Shown in pieces: positions 43,988 through 52,874 of a stretch of DNA of 64,000 nucleotides. The translations under genes and the position numbers were made by a program. This DNA comes from Methanocorpusculum sp. (GTDB lineage: Archaea; Halobacteriota; Methanomicrobia; Methanomicrobiales; Methanocorpusculaceae): positions 186,001 to 250,000 of the forward strand of contig JAFQTT010000003.1 in NCBI GenBank assembly GCA_017408885.1, in the 5' to 3' direction. The stretch's first letter is position 1. Every line of letters begins with the position of its first letter. The notes under the pieces were generated by a model. It saw only the letters and a list, made by a program, of their open reading frames with translations. It was not told the origin of the DNA and did no database searches.

Positions 43988-44667
43988 AAATCGCAATCAC
44001 ACGCCTTGCAGAGAAGGGATTGCAGGACAAAGATATCTGTGAAGCATTCGGGCACGAGGCATATATTGTATCCCCGCTCGAAGCAGTTTTAGACTCAGCA
44101 GAGATTGAAAGGTTTCTTTCTGCATTCCATGAAGGTGTATTCGATGCGGTGTTTTTCACAAGTGCCTATCCGGCAGAAAAGATTGCGCCGGAAATGAAAA
44201 ATAACATGCCGTGCCGGATAATTGCAATCGGACCTAAGACGGCAGAGATTTTAGAACGCTTCGGACACCATCCAGAGATTCTGCCTGAGTATTATTCAAG
44301 AGCGTTTGTGCCGTATCTAAAAGACTGGATTGCAGAAAAGAAGATAGGAATTCCAAGGGCTGCGGTGAAAAATGAAAAGCTCATCGAAGGAATATCCGAT
44401 GCAGGCGGTATTCCTTGTGAGTTTGGATGCTATGTTCTAAAACCGACCGGTAAAACTCTCGATATAAAAGATGCAGATGCCATTCTTTTCACAAGTGCCA
44501 TGTCGTTTAAAGAGGCAGTACTTCCTGATATAAGAGGGCTTATTAGAATCGCGGTTGGCGATGTTACAGCTGATGCCATGCGGGATGCAGGGGTTGTGCC
44601 GGATGTTGTCGGAGACGGTTCTCTTAAAGGAACTCTTGAAGCACTCAATCGATATCTTTCAGACTGA
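43984..44667 (+). CDS. hemD: Uroporphyrinogen-III synthase
   Basis: A 227-residue protein with two similar domains. KIAITRLAEKGLQDKDICEA, FFTSAYPAEKI, RIIAIGPKTAEILERFG and the later ILFTSAMSFKEA and RIAVGDVTADAMRDAGV follow the HemD pattern in both halves. It cyclises hydroxymethylbilane with inversion of ring D. ATG 43984 overlaps the cbiA stop as ATGA; an upstream in-frame ATG at 43900 lies in cbiA. Confidence 0.9.
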   Translation: MKIAITRLAEKGLQDKDICEAFGHEAYIVSPLEAVLDSAEIERFLSAFHEGVFDAVFFTSAYPAEKIAPEMKNNMPCRIIAIGPKTAEILERFGHHPEILPEYYSRAFVPYLKDWIAEKKIGIPRAAVKNEKLIEGISDAGGIPCEFGCYVLKPTGKTLDIKDADAILFTSAMSFKEAVLPDIRGLIRIAVGDVTADAMRDAGVVPDVVGDGSLKGTLEALNRYLSD

Positions 44668-44892
44668 CATTTCAAACAATTACCTTTTTTCTGGATTTAC
44701 ACGAGGGATTAATTGATTTTTCAGCAATTTTATGCGCGGACGGCAATAAAATTCTACTAAATTTCATTTCGTATAACTGCAATCCCAACAATGTATTTTT
44801 CATACATGACCTGTATGTGCTTTTTTAAAATTAGTAGCATAAAAAAATCAGCGGCAATAATCCTTTAATAGCCGCCCTGCTGACGCATCTAT

Positions 44893-45771
44893 ATGAAACA
44901 GTTCGCAGCCTTCTATGCCGTACTTGCCGCAGCCCTCTATGCAGTAAGCATTCCGGTTGCAAAACTGTTTCTTACAGATGTAAGCCCACTGATGCTCTCT
45001 GCTTTATTGTATCTCGGCTCCGGTATTGGAATGGCACTTATTGGGATATTACAGAAAGTATCCCATGCAAAACCGGATGGAGAGAAAATTACAAAATCAG
45101 ACTTTCCATACATCATCGGTATGATTCTCTTAAACACAGCCGCACTTGCCTGCCTTATTCTGGGACTTACAACAGCATCAGCCTCGAATGTGTCTCTTCT
45201 AAACAACATAGAGATTTGTGCAACCGCATTGTTTGCGATGCTCTTTTTCCGTGAAAAAGTCTCAAAGCGCCTGTGGATTGCGATTGGTTTAGTGACCGCG
45301 GCAGGAATAATTCTCTCGATTGAAGGAGGAGAGGCATTTTCATTTTCAACAGGTTCGCTTCTTGTAATTCTCGCATGTGTATTCTGGGGTCTGGAGAACA
45401 ACTGTACACGTGTACTCTCCACAAAAAGCCCTCTGAAAATCTCTGTTATAAAGGGTATTTTCGCAGGCATTGCAGGACTGATTCTGGCACTTTGTGCGGG
45501 TGAATGGTTCCCGAATCCATCAATACTTCCGGCAGTTCTCCTGCTCGGTTTTGCTGCATATGGTCTGAGTATATTCTTCTACATAATTGCACAGAGGTAT
45601 CTTGGAGCGGCAAAAACAAGCACATATTATGCAGTATCACCATTTATCGCATCAGGTCTGTCTCTTCTTATTTTCCGTGAGATTCCATCCATGCAGTTTA
45701 TCATTGCCCTGGCAATAATGGCTCTTGGAGTGTATTTTGCATCTGCAAACACGGACGAAAAAAGAGATTGA
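44893..45771 (+). CDS. EamA-family (DMT) transporter
   Basis: A 292-residue membrane protein with ten hydrophobic helices in two EamA repeats (FYAVLAAALYAVSIPVAKLF near the start, and LLVILACVFWGLENNCTRVL near 157). Drug/metabolite transporters of this type export small metabolites or amino acids. No specific substrate can be given. The promoter region upstream (44668-44892) is AT-rich with no gene. It ends 37 bases before the large palindromic element. Confidence 0.88.
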   Translation: MKQFAAFYAVLAAALYAVSIPVAKLFLTDVSPLMLSALLYLGSGIGMALIGILQKVSHAKPDGEKITKSDFPYIIGMILLNTAALACLILGLTTASASNVSLLNNIEICATALFAMLFFREKVSKRLWIAIGLVTAAGIILSIEGGEAFSFSTGSLLVILACVFWGLENNCTRVLSTKSPLKISVIKGIFAGIAGLILALCAGEWFPNPSILPAVLLLGFAAYGLSIFFYIIAQRYLGAAKTSTYYAVSPFIASGLSLLIFREIPSMQFIIALAIMALGVYFASANTDEKRD

Positions 45772-45807
45772 GAATTTCTAACAACCTCTATTTTTGAAAA
45801 ACACCAC

Positions 45808-46023
45808 AAAGCAACGCGATAGCGTTGCGTAACAGAAAACGAGCGATAAGCGAAGTTTTCGTCTTAGGCACATGTCAATATTATATTATAAATTCGCGTA
45901 GATTCGCGTTTAAGTTCTAAAAAAACGCGAATTTACGCGAATAATAAATATACGTTTGGAGAGGCGTTGTCGCTTCGTCGCTTATCGCTCCTCCGCTGTC
46001 ACGCAACGCTATCGCGTTGCTTT
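45808..46023. repeat. 216-bp nested inverted-repeat element
   Basis: Three nested pairs are visible. The ends (45808-45830 and 46001-46023) are perfect 23-bp inverted copies, each containing GCAACGC-GATA-GCGTTGC, itself a hairpin. Inside, GAGCGATAAGCG (45841-45852) pairs with its complement at 45979-45990. At the centre ATTCGCGTAGATTCGCGTTT (45892-45911) pairs with 45923-45942 with one mismatch. Matching continues between outer and middle arms (GCGT-ACAG on one side, CTGTxACGC on the other). No gene lies inside. It occupies the whole spacer between two transporter genes. Confidence 0.9.
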
Positions 46024-46087
46024 TTGAGGTTTCAGAAAAATCAGCAGAGTTTAATAGGATTCAGCAACTATCCAATAACAGAAAAAA

Positions 46088-47284
46088 ATGAACCCCCAGA
46101 AATACCTCCCGCAGTGGGTAATTATCCTGCTGATTGTTATCCTCAGCACGATACCTCCGTTTTCCACAGACATGTTTCTTCCAGCGCTGCCGGAGATGGT
46201 ACAATCCTTTGGAACAACAGAGGCAGTCTTAAACATCACGCTTTACGGATTCATGTTCTTCCAGGCAGTATTCATGCTGCTGCTTGGCCCAATCAGCGAC
46301 AAATACGGAAGAAAACCGATTCTGACTGTCAGCATCATAATCTATATTATAACAAGCCTTCTCGCATCCGTCGCCCCCACAATTGAAACATTCATCCTCT
46401 GCCGTATGATTCAGGGGGCTTCAAGCGGAGGAATGATGGTGATTTCCATCGCCTTAATCAAGGACTGCTTCGAAGAGAGAATCAGAAACACAGTGTTGAC
46501 GTTAACTGTTGTCCTCGGAGTGGTCGGACCTGTGGCATCTCCGATTCTTGGAGCATATATTATTGAGGCAATCAACTGGCAATCAACTCTGGCATTTCCG
46601 GGACTGCTTACAATTATCTGTCTGATAATTACACTGCTCTTCTCCGAATCCCTTCCGGCAGAAGAGAAACTGACCGGAAATCTTCCAAGCGTCTACAAGA
46701 GAATGGCTGGAGTATGCAGACACAAAAGCTTCATGACATTCCTCTTTGCAATGGGAATCTTCTCTCTGCCGTTTATGGCATACTTAGCTGTCTCCTCCTA
46801 CATCTTTGTCGAAGGATTCGGAATTGCCGGCACGACATACAGCTATATGCTTGCCGTAAACGCAATTCTTGGAACTCTTGGAATGCTGCTCTTACAAAGA
46901 CTTACCAAAGGCAGGTCAAACAAAACAATGGGGGTTATTGTAATCATCTTCGCATTTGTCAGCAGCTTTATCCTTCTCGGCGCGGGACACCTGAATGCAG
47001 CGGTCTGCTTTATTGGAACAACCTTCATGGCAATCTCTGCCTTTGCCGCACGTCCGTATGCCTTGGGAATTCTGATGAGCCAGTTCGACGGAGACACAGG
47101 TTCAGTCTCCTCTGTCTTTAACTTCACGCTGGTCTTTATCGGATGTCTTGGAATGGCTGCCGGAACGCTTCCCTGGCCCACGTACATCACAGGTCTTGGA
47201 ACATGCTGTCTCTTTGCCGGGGTTTTAGGCGCCCTTCTGATGTATGCGACAGTAAAAGCAAAAGTCCCGCTTAAAGGACTCTGA
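46088..47284 (+). CDS. MFS transporter, Bcr/CflA drug-efflux type
   Basis: A 398-residue protein with twelve membrane helices. STDMFLPALPEM follows TM1, and GPISDKYGRKPILTVS is the MFS loop 2-3 motif; VLGVVGPVASPILGAYI resembles the drug-antiporter motif C. Bcr/CflA members expel bicyclomycin, chloramphenicol or similar compounds; the natural substrate here is unknown. It begins 64 bases after the palindromic element with no clear ribosome-binding site. Confidence 0.9.
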   Translation: MNPQKYLPQWVIILLIVILSTIPPFSTDMFLPALPEMVQSFGTTEAVLNITLYGFMFFQAVFMLLLGPISDKYGRKPILTVSIIIYIITSLLASVAPTIETFILCRMIQGASSGGMMVISIALIKDCFEERIRNTVLTLTVVLGVVGPVASPILGAYIIEAINWQSTLAFPGLLTIICLIITLLFSESLPAEEKLTGNLPSVYKRMAGVCRHKSFMTFLFAMGIFSLPFMAYLAVSSYIFVEGFGIAGTTYSYMLAVNAILGTLGMLLLQRLTKGRSNKTMGVIVIIFAFVSSFILLGAGHLNAAVCFIGTTFMAISAFAARPYALGILMSQFDGDTGSVSSVFNFTLVFIGCLGMAAGTLPWPTYITGLGTCCLFAGVLGALLMYATVKAKVPLKGL

Positions 47285-47377
47285 GAAAACATTTTTTTTA
47301 ATCCAAAGTATGTCCGGAAAATCGGACATACGGAAAATGGTAATAGAAACCGGGGATTCCCGGAAAGACCTGCGGTC

Positions 47378-47998
47378 TTATTTTCTTAATGCTGCTGCAC
47401 GGTCTGCTGCAGAGGAGACGGACTCGGATTTGATAACTTCGATTCTCTTGACTGGGAAAATCGGTTTGCAAACCTCGAACATCTTCTTGGAGAGCTCGCC
47501 CTTGAGCATTGCAGAGGTAAAGGACTCGAAGTCTGCTTCCTTTGCGAAGTCTTCGATGGTCTTAACCATAGTTGCACGGATCTCCTGTGCCTGGGAGAGT
47601 CTTGCGTGGGAGATAGTAAATGCGGTAACAGTGACCTGAATTTCGCGTGCAGAGCCGAGTGGTTTGACGGTTAAAGTAGAGTCGATTCTGGTAGCTCTTC
47701 TCTTAACCATTGCACGAACGAACTCCTTTGCCATCTCGTGTCCGTGGAACTGAGTGTATGCTGCGTCACCTGCAACTTCGTTGATCTTGAAGGATGCACG
47801 GACGTTCATCTTGGAGTAGTCCTGGATTAATTCACCAAGGCTGACGGTCATAACACGGCCTGGGATGTTCTCTGGGTTGGAGGAAACGATTTCTCCGATT
47901 AACTGCTTGCCGAGGAATTCCGGTGCATAGACCTTGAACCAGCTCTTTGCTTTCCATCCCTCAAGCTTGCGTCCGCCACTTGCTTTCTTTCTTGCCAT
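47378..47998 (-). CDS. rps3ae: 30S ribosomal protein eS1 (S3Ae)
   Basis: A 206-residue protein of the archaeal/eukaryotic small subunit near the mRNA exit. WKAKSWFKVYAPEFLGKQLI and GRVMTVSLGELIQDYSKMNV are diagnostic of S3Ae/eS1. It is last in the rps15-recJ-pcc1-rps3ae set, 11 bases after pcc1. Confidence 0.95.
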   Translation of the reverse strand: MARKKASGGRKLEGWKAKSWFKVYAPEFLGKQLIGEIVSSNPENIPGRVMTVSLGELIQDYSKMNVRASFKINEVAGDAAYTQFHGHEMAKEFVRAMVKRRATRIDSTLTVKPLGSAREIQVTVTAFTISHARLSQAQEIRATMVKTIEDFAKEADFESFTSAMLKGELSKKMFEVCKPIFPVKRIEVIKSESVSSAADRAAALRK

Positions 47999-48009
47999 AA
48001 TAATTCACC

Positions 48010-48243
48010 TTATTTGTTGAGTTGTTTACTGCATGCATCATGTGTTTTGCATGCAACAGATAAGTTCATCAGATAGTCATCGACCGTTGCGAGTACCGTT
48101 TTGACACTGTCGCCTGAAACAGACGCAATTACTGTGTCGCCTTCAGACACGCATTCCATATATCCGCAGTTGTCCGGAGACAGGGCTTCTGCAATTGTTT
48201 TTGCCGACTCGGTTTTTGAGATGATAGTTCCGGTTATTTTCAT
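48010..48243 (-). CDS. pcc1: KEOPS complex subunit Pcc1
   Basis: A 77-residue dimeric subunit of KEOPS, the machine that makes t6A37 in tRNAs. The sequence ITGTIISKTESAKTIAEALS and VSGDSVKTVLATVDDYLMNL fits archaeal Pcc1. Small size and its place next to rps3ae and the DHH nuclease are typical of Euryarchaea. The start overlaps the recJ-like stop by 4 bases. Confidence 0.85.
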   Translation of the reverse strand: MKITGTIISKTESAKTIAEALSPDNCGYMECVSEGDTVIASVSGDSVKTVLATVDDYLMNLSVACKTHDACSKQLNK

Positions 48244-49439
48244 AGATATTCTTTGAGAGAGGCTATGAATTCGGACTCACAGTTAAGCGGCAGTTCGCCG
48301 CCTGCACGTGTTTTGTGTCCTCCGCCTGCTCCGCCGAATTTTTCGGCAGAGGTTTTCATCAGCTGTTCGAAGTCGACAGTACATTCAGCAGGTGCACGGG
48401 CAGAAACTTTGAGATAGTTTTCAGCCCTTGCGAGTACAACAACCGGCTTCTGTGTTGAGCGGACAAAGATGTCTGCAACATCAGATGCAGTTGATGCATC
48501 GTCTGTCATCCATGCATTTTCAGCAACCGGTTTTGCGGATGCCGCAGATGCAATTATTTTCCGGCGGAAGGCATTTGCAGTCTCCCATGCAGCGTCAGCC
48601 TGTGTCATATCCCCTGCGGCAACAGCGTAACCTAAATCAGGTCTTCCTGCTTTGCCGCATGCGTCAATGACGGCTGTCATGGAATAGGCATCCTGAACAG
48701 CTTCTCTTAGAAGCTTCCAGGATTCCCCGTACATGCTCATCAAATCATGGTATGATGCGTCAGATCTTACAATTATCTCTGAGAGAAGCATGGATGTGTA
48801 TGCTTCGTCTGAGGCAGTGTTCATACAAAGGGACGCGATTTTTTCTGCGGTCTCTCCGTCTCCTGATAAGTTTCCAAGATATGGAAGGACTGCGAGTTCA
48901 ATCTGTTCTTTGGTGGTTCTGCCCGGAAGAAGGATTCCTTTTCCAACTTCTATGAGGTTGTTTCCGACTGCATCTCCGATGATTTTCTGATTCATCCCGG
49001 AGAGTTTCTGACTGTCTCCGATGATTCCGACCATTACAAGTCCTGCCAGATCGCGGTTGTCGCCAAGTGCGTTGGCGACAAGGTATGCGCATCCGGCAGC
49101 TGACAGTTCGGTTTCACCGTCAATGCCTTCGAGCCGCGGGTTTATGTGGAATGGTACGTTTGCGTACGGCACATGATGGTCAATGATTACAATCGATTCC
49201 GGAAAGTCTGGAACCGATGCTCCAAGGTCGCAGAGCACAGACATCTCCGGCCGCTCGACATCTTCTTTTTTCAGGTGAGGCAGAAACCTCAGACGAAATG
49301 CGATGTCAGCGCGGCGAAGAGCAACTGTGAGAATGGCAGCTGCGGCAATGCCGTCTGCGTCATGATGGGAGTATATCTCCACATAATCTTTGGAACGCAG
49401 ATAAGCGGCGATTTTTGCGGCTGCTTCTTCGAGCGACAT
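48240..49439 (-). CDS. RecJ-like DHH-family phosphoesterase
   Basis: A 399-residue protein of the archaeal RecJ/GAN family. YSHHDADGIAAAAIL is the first metal motif, IVIIDHHVPYANV the DHH motif, and GGAGGGHKTRAGGELPL the C-terminal DHHA1 glycine motif. Archaeal relatives are 5-prime to 3-prime or 3-prime to 5-prime single-strand nucleases; one (GAN) joins the CMG replicative helicase through GINS. It could do either. It starts 15 bases after rps15. Confidence 0.88.
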   Translation of the reverse strand: MSLEEAAAKIAAYLRSKDYVEIYSHHDADGIAAAAILTVALRRADIAFRLRFLPHLKKEDVERPEMSVLCDLGASVPDFPESIVIIDHHVPYANVPFHINPRLEGIDGETELSAAGCAYLVANALGDNRDLAGLVMVGIIGDSQKLSGMNQKIIGDAVGNNLIEVGKGILLPGRTTKEQIELAVLPYLGNLSGDGETAEKIASLCMNTASDEAYTSMLLSEIIVRSDASYHDLMSMYGESWKLLREAVQDAYSMTAVIDACGKAGRPDLGYAVAAGDMTQADAAWETANAFRRKIIASAASAKPVAENAWMTDDASTASDVADIFVRSTQKPVVVLARAENYLKVSARAPAECTVDFEQLMKTSAEKFGGAGGGHKTRAGGELPLNCESEFIASLKEYL

Positions 49440-49454
49440 TGACTATTGACGAAT

Positions 49455-49913
49455 TTATCTGGAGAGGATAATTTCTGCGGTCTGCGGGGAGTAGGCCCAG
49501 CCTGCCGGGAGGCGACCAGTGCCAACGTAGTATTTTACAAGTCTTCTAACCTTTGCTTCGGTCAGCTGGAGCTGGCGCTTGTTGTGAAGGTCGTGCTTGT
49601 TGTTGGATAAGTGCTTTCTCATGCCAAGTGCTTTGGTCATGAGGTTTCTGAGATCCTCCGGGAGTTCGTTGTCCATGTTGTTCTCGCGGATGATTGCGTT
49701 GACTCTCTTGCCGGTTGCAAGTTTAACGCTTGGGACTCCGTGTTTGTCACGGAGGACGAGACCAATCTGGGCGCAGGTCATACCGGTTTTACGGAGCTCG
49801 ACAACTTTTGCCTCGATTTCTTTTGCGTCGGTGTTGGACCATTCAGGAGCTTCAGTTCTGAATGGGCGAACGGAGGATGCAATACCTCTTCTTCTAGCGT
49901 GCATTCGTGCCAT
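49455..49913 (-). CDS. rps15: 30S ribosomal protein uS15
   Basis: A 152-residue protein, archaeal length, with an N-terminal extension (ARMHARRRGIASSVRPFRTE) and the helix HLSNNKHDLHNKRQLQLTEA that binds the 16S three-way junction. It is the first gene of its operon, and its presumed leader of about 245 bases is strongly folded, suggesting autogenous control such as known for bacterial S15 (a parallel, not evidence of homology). Confidence 0.95.
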   Translation of the reverse strand: MARMHARRRGIASSVRPFRTEAPEWSNTDAKEIEAKVVELRKTGMTCAQIGLVLRDKHGVPSVKLATGKRVNAIIRENNMDNELPEDLRNLMTKALGMRKHLSNNKHDLHNKRQLQLTEAKVRRLVKYYVGTGRLPAGWAYSPQTAEIILSR

Positions 49914-50193
49914 AGTTTTTCACCATTGCGATTAATCGACTGCGCAAAGACCGTACATCTTCGCGAACAAAACCCTGTGTATCGCTGTTGTTCAGGGTTT
50001 TGCGTAAGTCACGAAAAGAGCAGCATTGCATTACACAATAGTAATGTGAATTATGCTGACTCGTCGTAATCCCTAAGCCATGAAAGGCAGTGTCTTTGAA
50101 ACACGTCGGACTTACTTCAGTCAGCACCGATATCCGGGATTCAAACCCTCGGATGAGTGCTTCTTACATATGAGTTCTCAGAGATATTAATAG
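49914..50193 (-). promoter_or_regulatory. Structured leader of the rps15 operon
   Basis: A TATA-like element (CTATTAATATC, about 50183-50193) puts the start near 50163 and a leader of about 245 bases before rps15. Reading downstream: a hairpin at 50124-50160 (GCAC/GTGC, then ATCC/GGAT, then GGG/CCC around a 7-base loop); an 8-bp helix closing 50054-50126 (TGCTGACT/AGTCAGCA) that encloses GCC/GGC and GTGT/ACAC hairpins; a stem CATTAC/GTAATG (50029-50046); and a perfect 10-bp stem at 49968-50002 (CAAAACCCTG/CAGGGTTTTG, 15-base loop). The first two structures share bases 50124-50126, so they compete. No protein gene or tRNA is present. Confidence 0.6.
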
Positions 50194-50203
50194 TTGCGGA
50201 GAT

Positions 50204-50992
50204 TTACTCTCCTTTCTGCTGTTTCATGTCTGAGACTGATACAGTCGGGTGTCTGTAGCGTGGACGAAGTTCTGTTTTTGTTCCGATGTTGATTGCTTCT
50301 TCAGGGCAGAAGTGAAGACAGGCAAGGCATCCTTCGCATTGGTGGTGCCATGTGTGGTTCCCGTGTTTTCCGATTATGATGTTGTCTGCGGGACATACTT
50401 CGGAACAGATTCCGCATTCACTGCAGTTTGCAGATATTGTGAATTTTTTGTCTGATTCTGCAAGATGTCTGATGAAGGGGCCGTAGGCAAGTCCCATGAG
50501 TTTTCCGGCAAATCCCATTCCTTCGATGTGTTTTTCGCGGTTCTTTACAGCTTCGCTGATGACGGCTGCTTTTCTTTTTGCGGCATCGTACATCTTTTGC
50601 TGTTCGGGTGTTTGCGGGGGTGCTGATAACGGGATGTAGTTGTCAGGCATCTGTATCCACCATGATGCATCAGTAGTGTGACCTGCGGCTTTTGACAGAC
50701 GGGATATCTGAGATGTCGGGGCACCCATTTTTCCGCCTTCGGTTGCAACGAAGAATAGATACCCTGCGTCTGCAAGGCTTACTGATTTGAGGAAGCGGAC
50801 GACGATGTTTGGAAGCCCTCCTGCGTAGAGCGGATAGATTATGCCAACGGATGCGTCTTTTGGAATTGGATGCGGGTTTTTGAGTGCGTGAGGGATTCCG
50901 ATTAATTCTGCGTTTGTGTCTTCTGCTATTTTTCTGGCGATAGCAAGCGAGTTGCCTGTTCCTGTGAAGTAGTATATTATAGTGGGATTCAT
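50204..50992 (-). CDS. Flavodoxin-like/ferredoxin fusion protein (EFR1 type)
   Basis: A 262-residue protein. The N-terminal flavodoxin-like domain has IYYFTGTGNSLAIARKIAED for FMN phosphate binding. The C-terminal quarter has two 4Fe-4S motifs: NCSECGICSEVCPADN and QCEGCLACLHFCPEEA. Such proteins shuttle electrons between flavin and ferredoxin pools. The partner is unknown. A basic, histidine-rich tail follows the second cluster. It is a lone gene. Confidence 0.85.
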   Translation of the reverse strand: MNPTIIYYFTGTGNSLAIARKIAEDTNAELIGIPHALKNPHPIPKDASVGIIYPLYAGGLPNIVVRFLKSVSLADAGYLFFVATEGGKMGAPTSQISRLSKAAGHTTDASWWIQMPDNYIPLSAPPQTPEQQKMYDAAKRKAAVISEAVKNREKHIEGMGFAGKLMGLAYGPFIRHLAESDKKFTISANCSECGICSEVCPADNIIIGKHGNHTWHHQCEGCLACLHFCPEEAINIGTKTELRPRYRHPTVSVSDMKQQKGE

Positions 50993-51195
50993 GCGTGAAT
51001 GTAGGTATGAGTGATGAGGTTATAGTTTTTTGGAAGGTGGATGTGCTGTAGAGTCAATGAATTAATTTACAGTGGATAAGAATTCCTTGTCCTTACTCGA
51101 GAAACACGAATGGGAACAAAAGCAAAAGAGACACGCAGTATAATAATCACATTAGAAGAGACGTAAAAAAACAGGTTGTGAGAATATCTCACAAA

Positions 51196-52872
51196 TCACA
51201 TACTCTCCAGAGCCTCGATACCTAAGACATCGAGAGCCTGGTGGAGAGTGTTTCTGCATGCGTCAACTAAAGTTAAACGTGCATCACGGACTTTGCCCTC
51301 TGCCTTTAAGACCGGATCGAAGCGGTAGAAGGAGTTGAAGAGGTCTGCAAGGTCGCGGACATAGGTTGCAAGGAGATGCGGGCGAAGCTCGACTACAACC
51401 TTCTCGATAACATACGGGAACTGTGCGATGTGCTTTGCAAGAGCAATCTCGTAAGAGTCAGAGAACTCATAGCATTCTGCAAATCCGCCTTCCTCTTTTG
51501 CCTTCTCTAAGATAGAGCAGGCTCTTGCGTGTGCGTACTGTGCATACGGAGCACTCTGACGCTCGAAGTCAAGAGCTTCCTTCCAGTCAAAGACGGTGGA
51601 CTTCTCTGCAGAAACCTTCACGATATCATAGCGGACAGCACCGACAGCGACAGCGTTTGCGATCTTCTCACGCTCTTCTGCGGAAAGCTCAGGACGGCGG
51701 ACGGTAACCTCCTCTAATGCACGCTTCTTAGTCTCAGCGATTAACTCATCTGCTGTGATGAAAACACCGCCTCTGGTCGTCATCGAACCTTCCGGCAGAG
51801 AGACGAACTCGAAGTTTACAATCTCCGGCGGTCTCTCGCCGATAAGAGAGAGGGTTGTCTGAAGCTGAGAACCGATTAACTTGTGGTCTGCACCAAGGAC
51901 ATCAATGCTTCTGTCGCACTGGGTGTTCTTCCAGAGGTGGAAAGCAAGGTCGCGGGCTGCATAGACGGAAGTACCGTTGCTTCTGCGAAGAACATAGCGG
52001 TTTCCGAATCCCTGCTTGGAGAGGTCGAGATACATCATCTTTCCATCGAACTGAGTATCCGGCATCTTTTCGATTCTTCCAAGAACCTCTGCCATCGAAC
52101 CGTCCCAGAGGAAAGTGGTCTCGCGGACAAATCTGTCGTGGTGGACGTTCATGGAGGCAAGGGTTTCCTTGATACCTTCTGCACAGATGTCAACGGAATC
52201 GTGGAAGAGCTTGACGGTTTCTTCATCTCCTGCCTCGATTTTCTCCATCATTAAATCGAACTCAGGCTCAATCTCCGGCTTTTCCTTGGCGATCTTGTTT
52301 GCCTCGACGTAGTGTCTGACAATAAACTCGTCTCCCTTCTCTCCTTCCTCGCGCTCGTAGTGGAGGTTCTTAACACCCCAGGCAACGATTGCGATCTGGC
52401 GTCCCATATCGTTTAAGTAGTACTGAGCCTCGACAGGATATCCGGCCTTTCTGAAAACGCGAACCAGCGTGTCACCGATAACCGTGTTTCTGATGTGACC
52501 GACATGAAGCGGACCGTTCGGGTTTGCACTGGTGTGCTCGATGATGACTTTTTCAGTCTTCTCCGGAAGCTGTCCGTAGGTTTCCTTGCGGGCTGCGGCA
52601 ACGGATTCTGCAACATAGTCAGCACCGAAGACGAAGTTGATGTACGGTCCTTTGCAGGAGACCTCGATTCCGGCAGACTTCGGGTTTGCGGAAATCTTTT
52701 CGACGATATCCTTGGCAATTAATGCCGGATTTTTCTTTTCCTGCTTGGCGAGAGCAAATGCGGCAGTCGATGCGACATCTGCGTGGTCGCCGCCGTCAGT
52801 GATTAAAACATCCTCAAGGCCTGTTGCCTCACGGAGGAGTTCAGTTGTTTTTGCAAGATATTCGCGGTACAT
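51196..52872 (-). CDS. argS: Arginyl-tRNA synthetase
   Basis: A 558-residue class I synthetase. IIEHTSANPNGPLHVGHIRN carries the HIGH-type motif, followed by TVIGDTLVRVFRKAGYPVE; the C-terminal anticodon-binding domain ends with RLTLVDACRNTLHQALDVLG. It charges tRNA-Arg. It overlaps nothing and lies 2 bases after prf1, suggesting a shared transcript. Confidence 0.96.
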   Translation of the reverse strand: MYREYLAKTTELLREATGLEDVLITDGGDHADVASTAAFALAKQEKKNPALIAKDIVEKISANPKSAGIEVSCKGPYINFVFGADYVAESVAAARKETYGQLPEKTEKVIIEHTSANPNGPLHVGHIRNTVIGDTLVRVFRKAGYPVEAQYYLNDMGRQIAIVAWGVKNLHYEREEGEKGDEFIVRHYVEANKIAKEKPEIEPEFDLMMEKIEAGDEETVKLFHDSVDICAEGIKETLASMNVHHDRFVRETTFLWDGSMAEVLGRIEKMPDTQFDGKMMYLDLSKQGFGNRYVLRRSNGTSVYAARDLAFHLWKNTQCDRSIDVLGADHKLIGSQLQTTLSLIGERPPEIVNFEFVSLPEGSMTTRGGVFITADELIAETKKRALEEVTVRRPELSAEEREKIANAVAVGAVRYDIVKVSAEKSTVFDWKEALDFERQSAPYAQYAHARACSILEKAKEEGGFAECYEFSDSYEIALAKHIAQFPYVIEKVVVELRPHLLATYVRDLADLFNSFYRFDPVLKAEGKVRDARLTLVDACRNTLHQALDVLGIEALESM

Positions 52873-52874
52873 AT

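Noticed and set aside
50054-50126. Cloverleaf-like fold that might be a tRNA
   Set aside because: The 8-bp closing helix and two hairpins are suggestive, but no T-loop consensus is found on either strand and the arm lengths are wrong.
50124-50160. tRNA T-arm-like sequence (GGGTTTGAATCCC on minus) near rps15
   Set aside because: Stem and 7-base loop resemble a T arm, but no acceptor, D or anticodon arms with correct spacing surround it, and position 56 is U.
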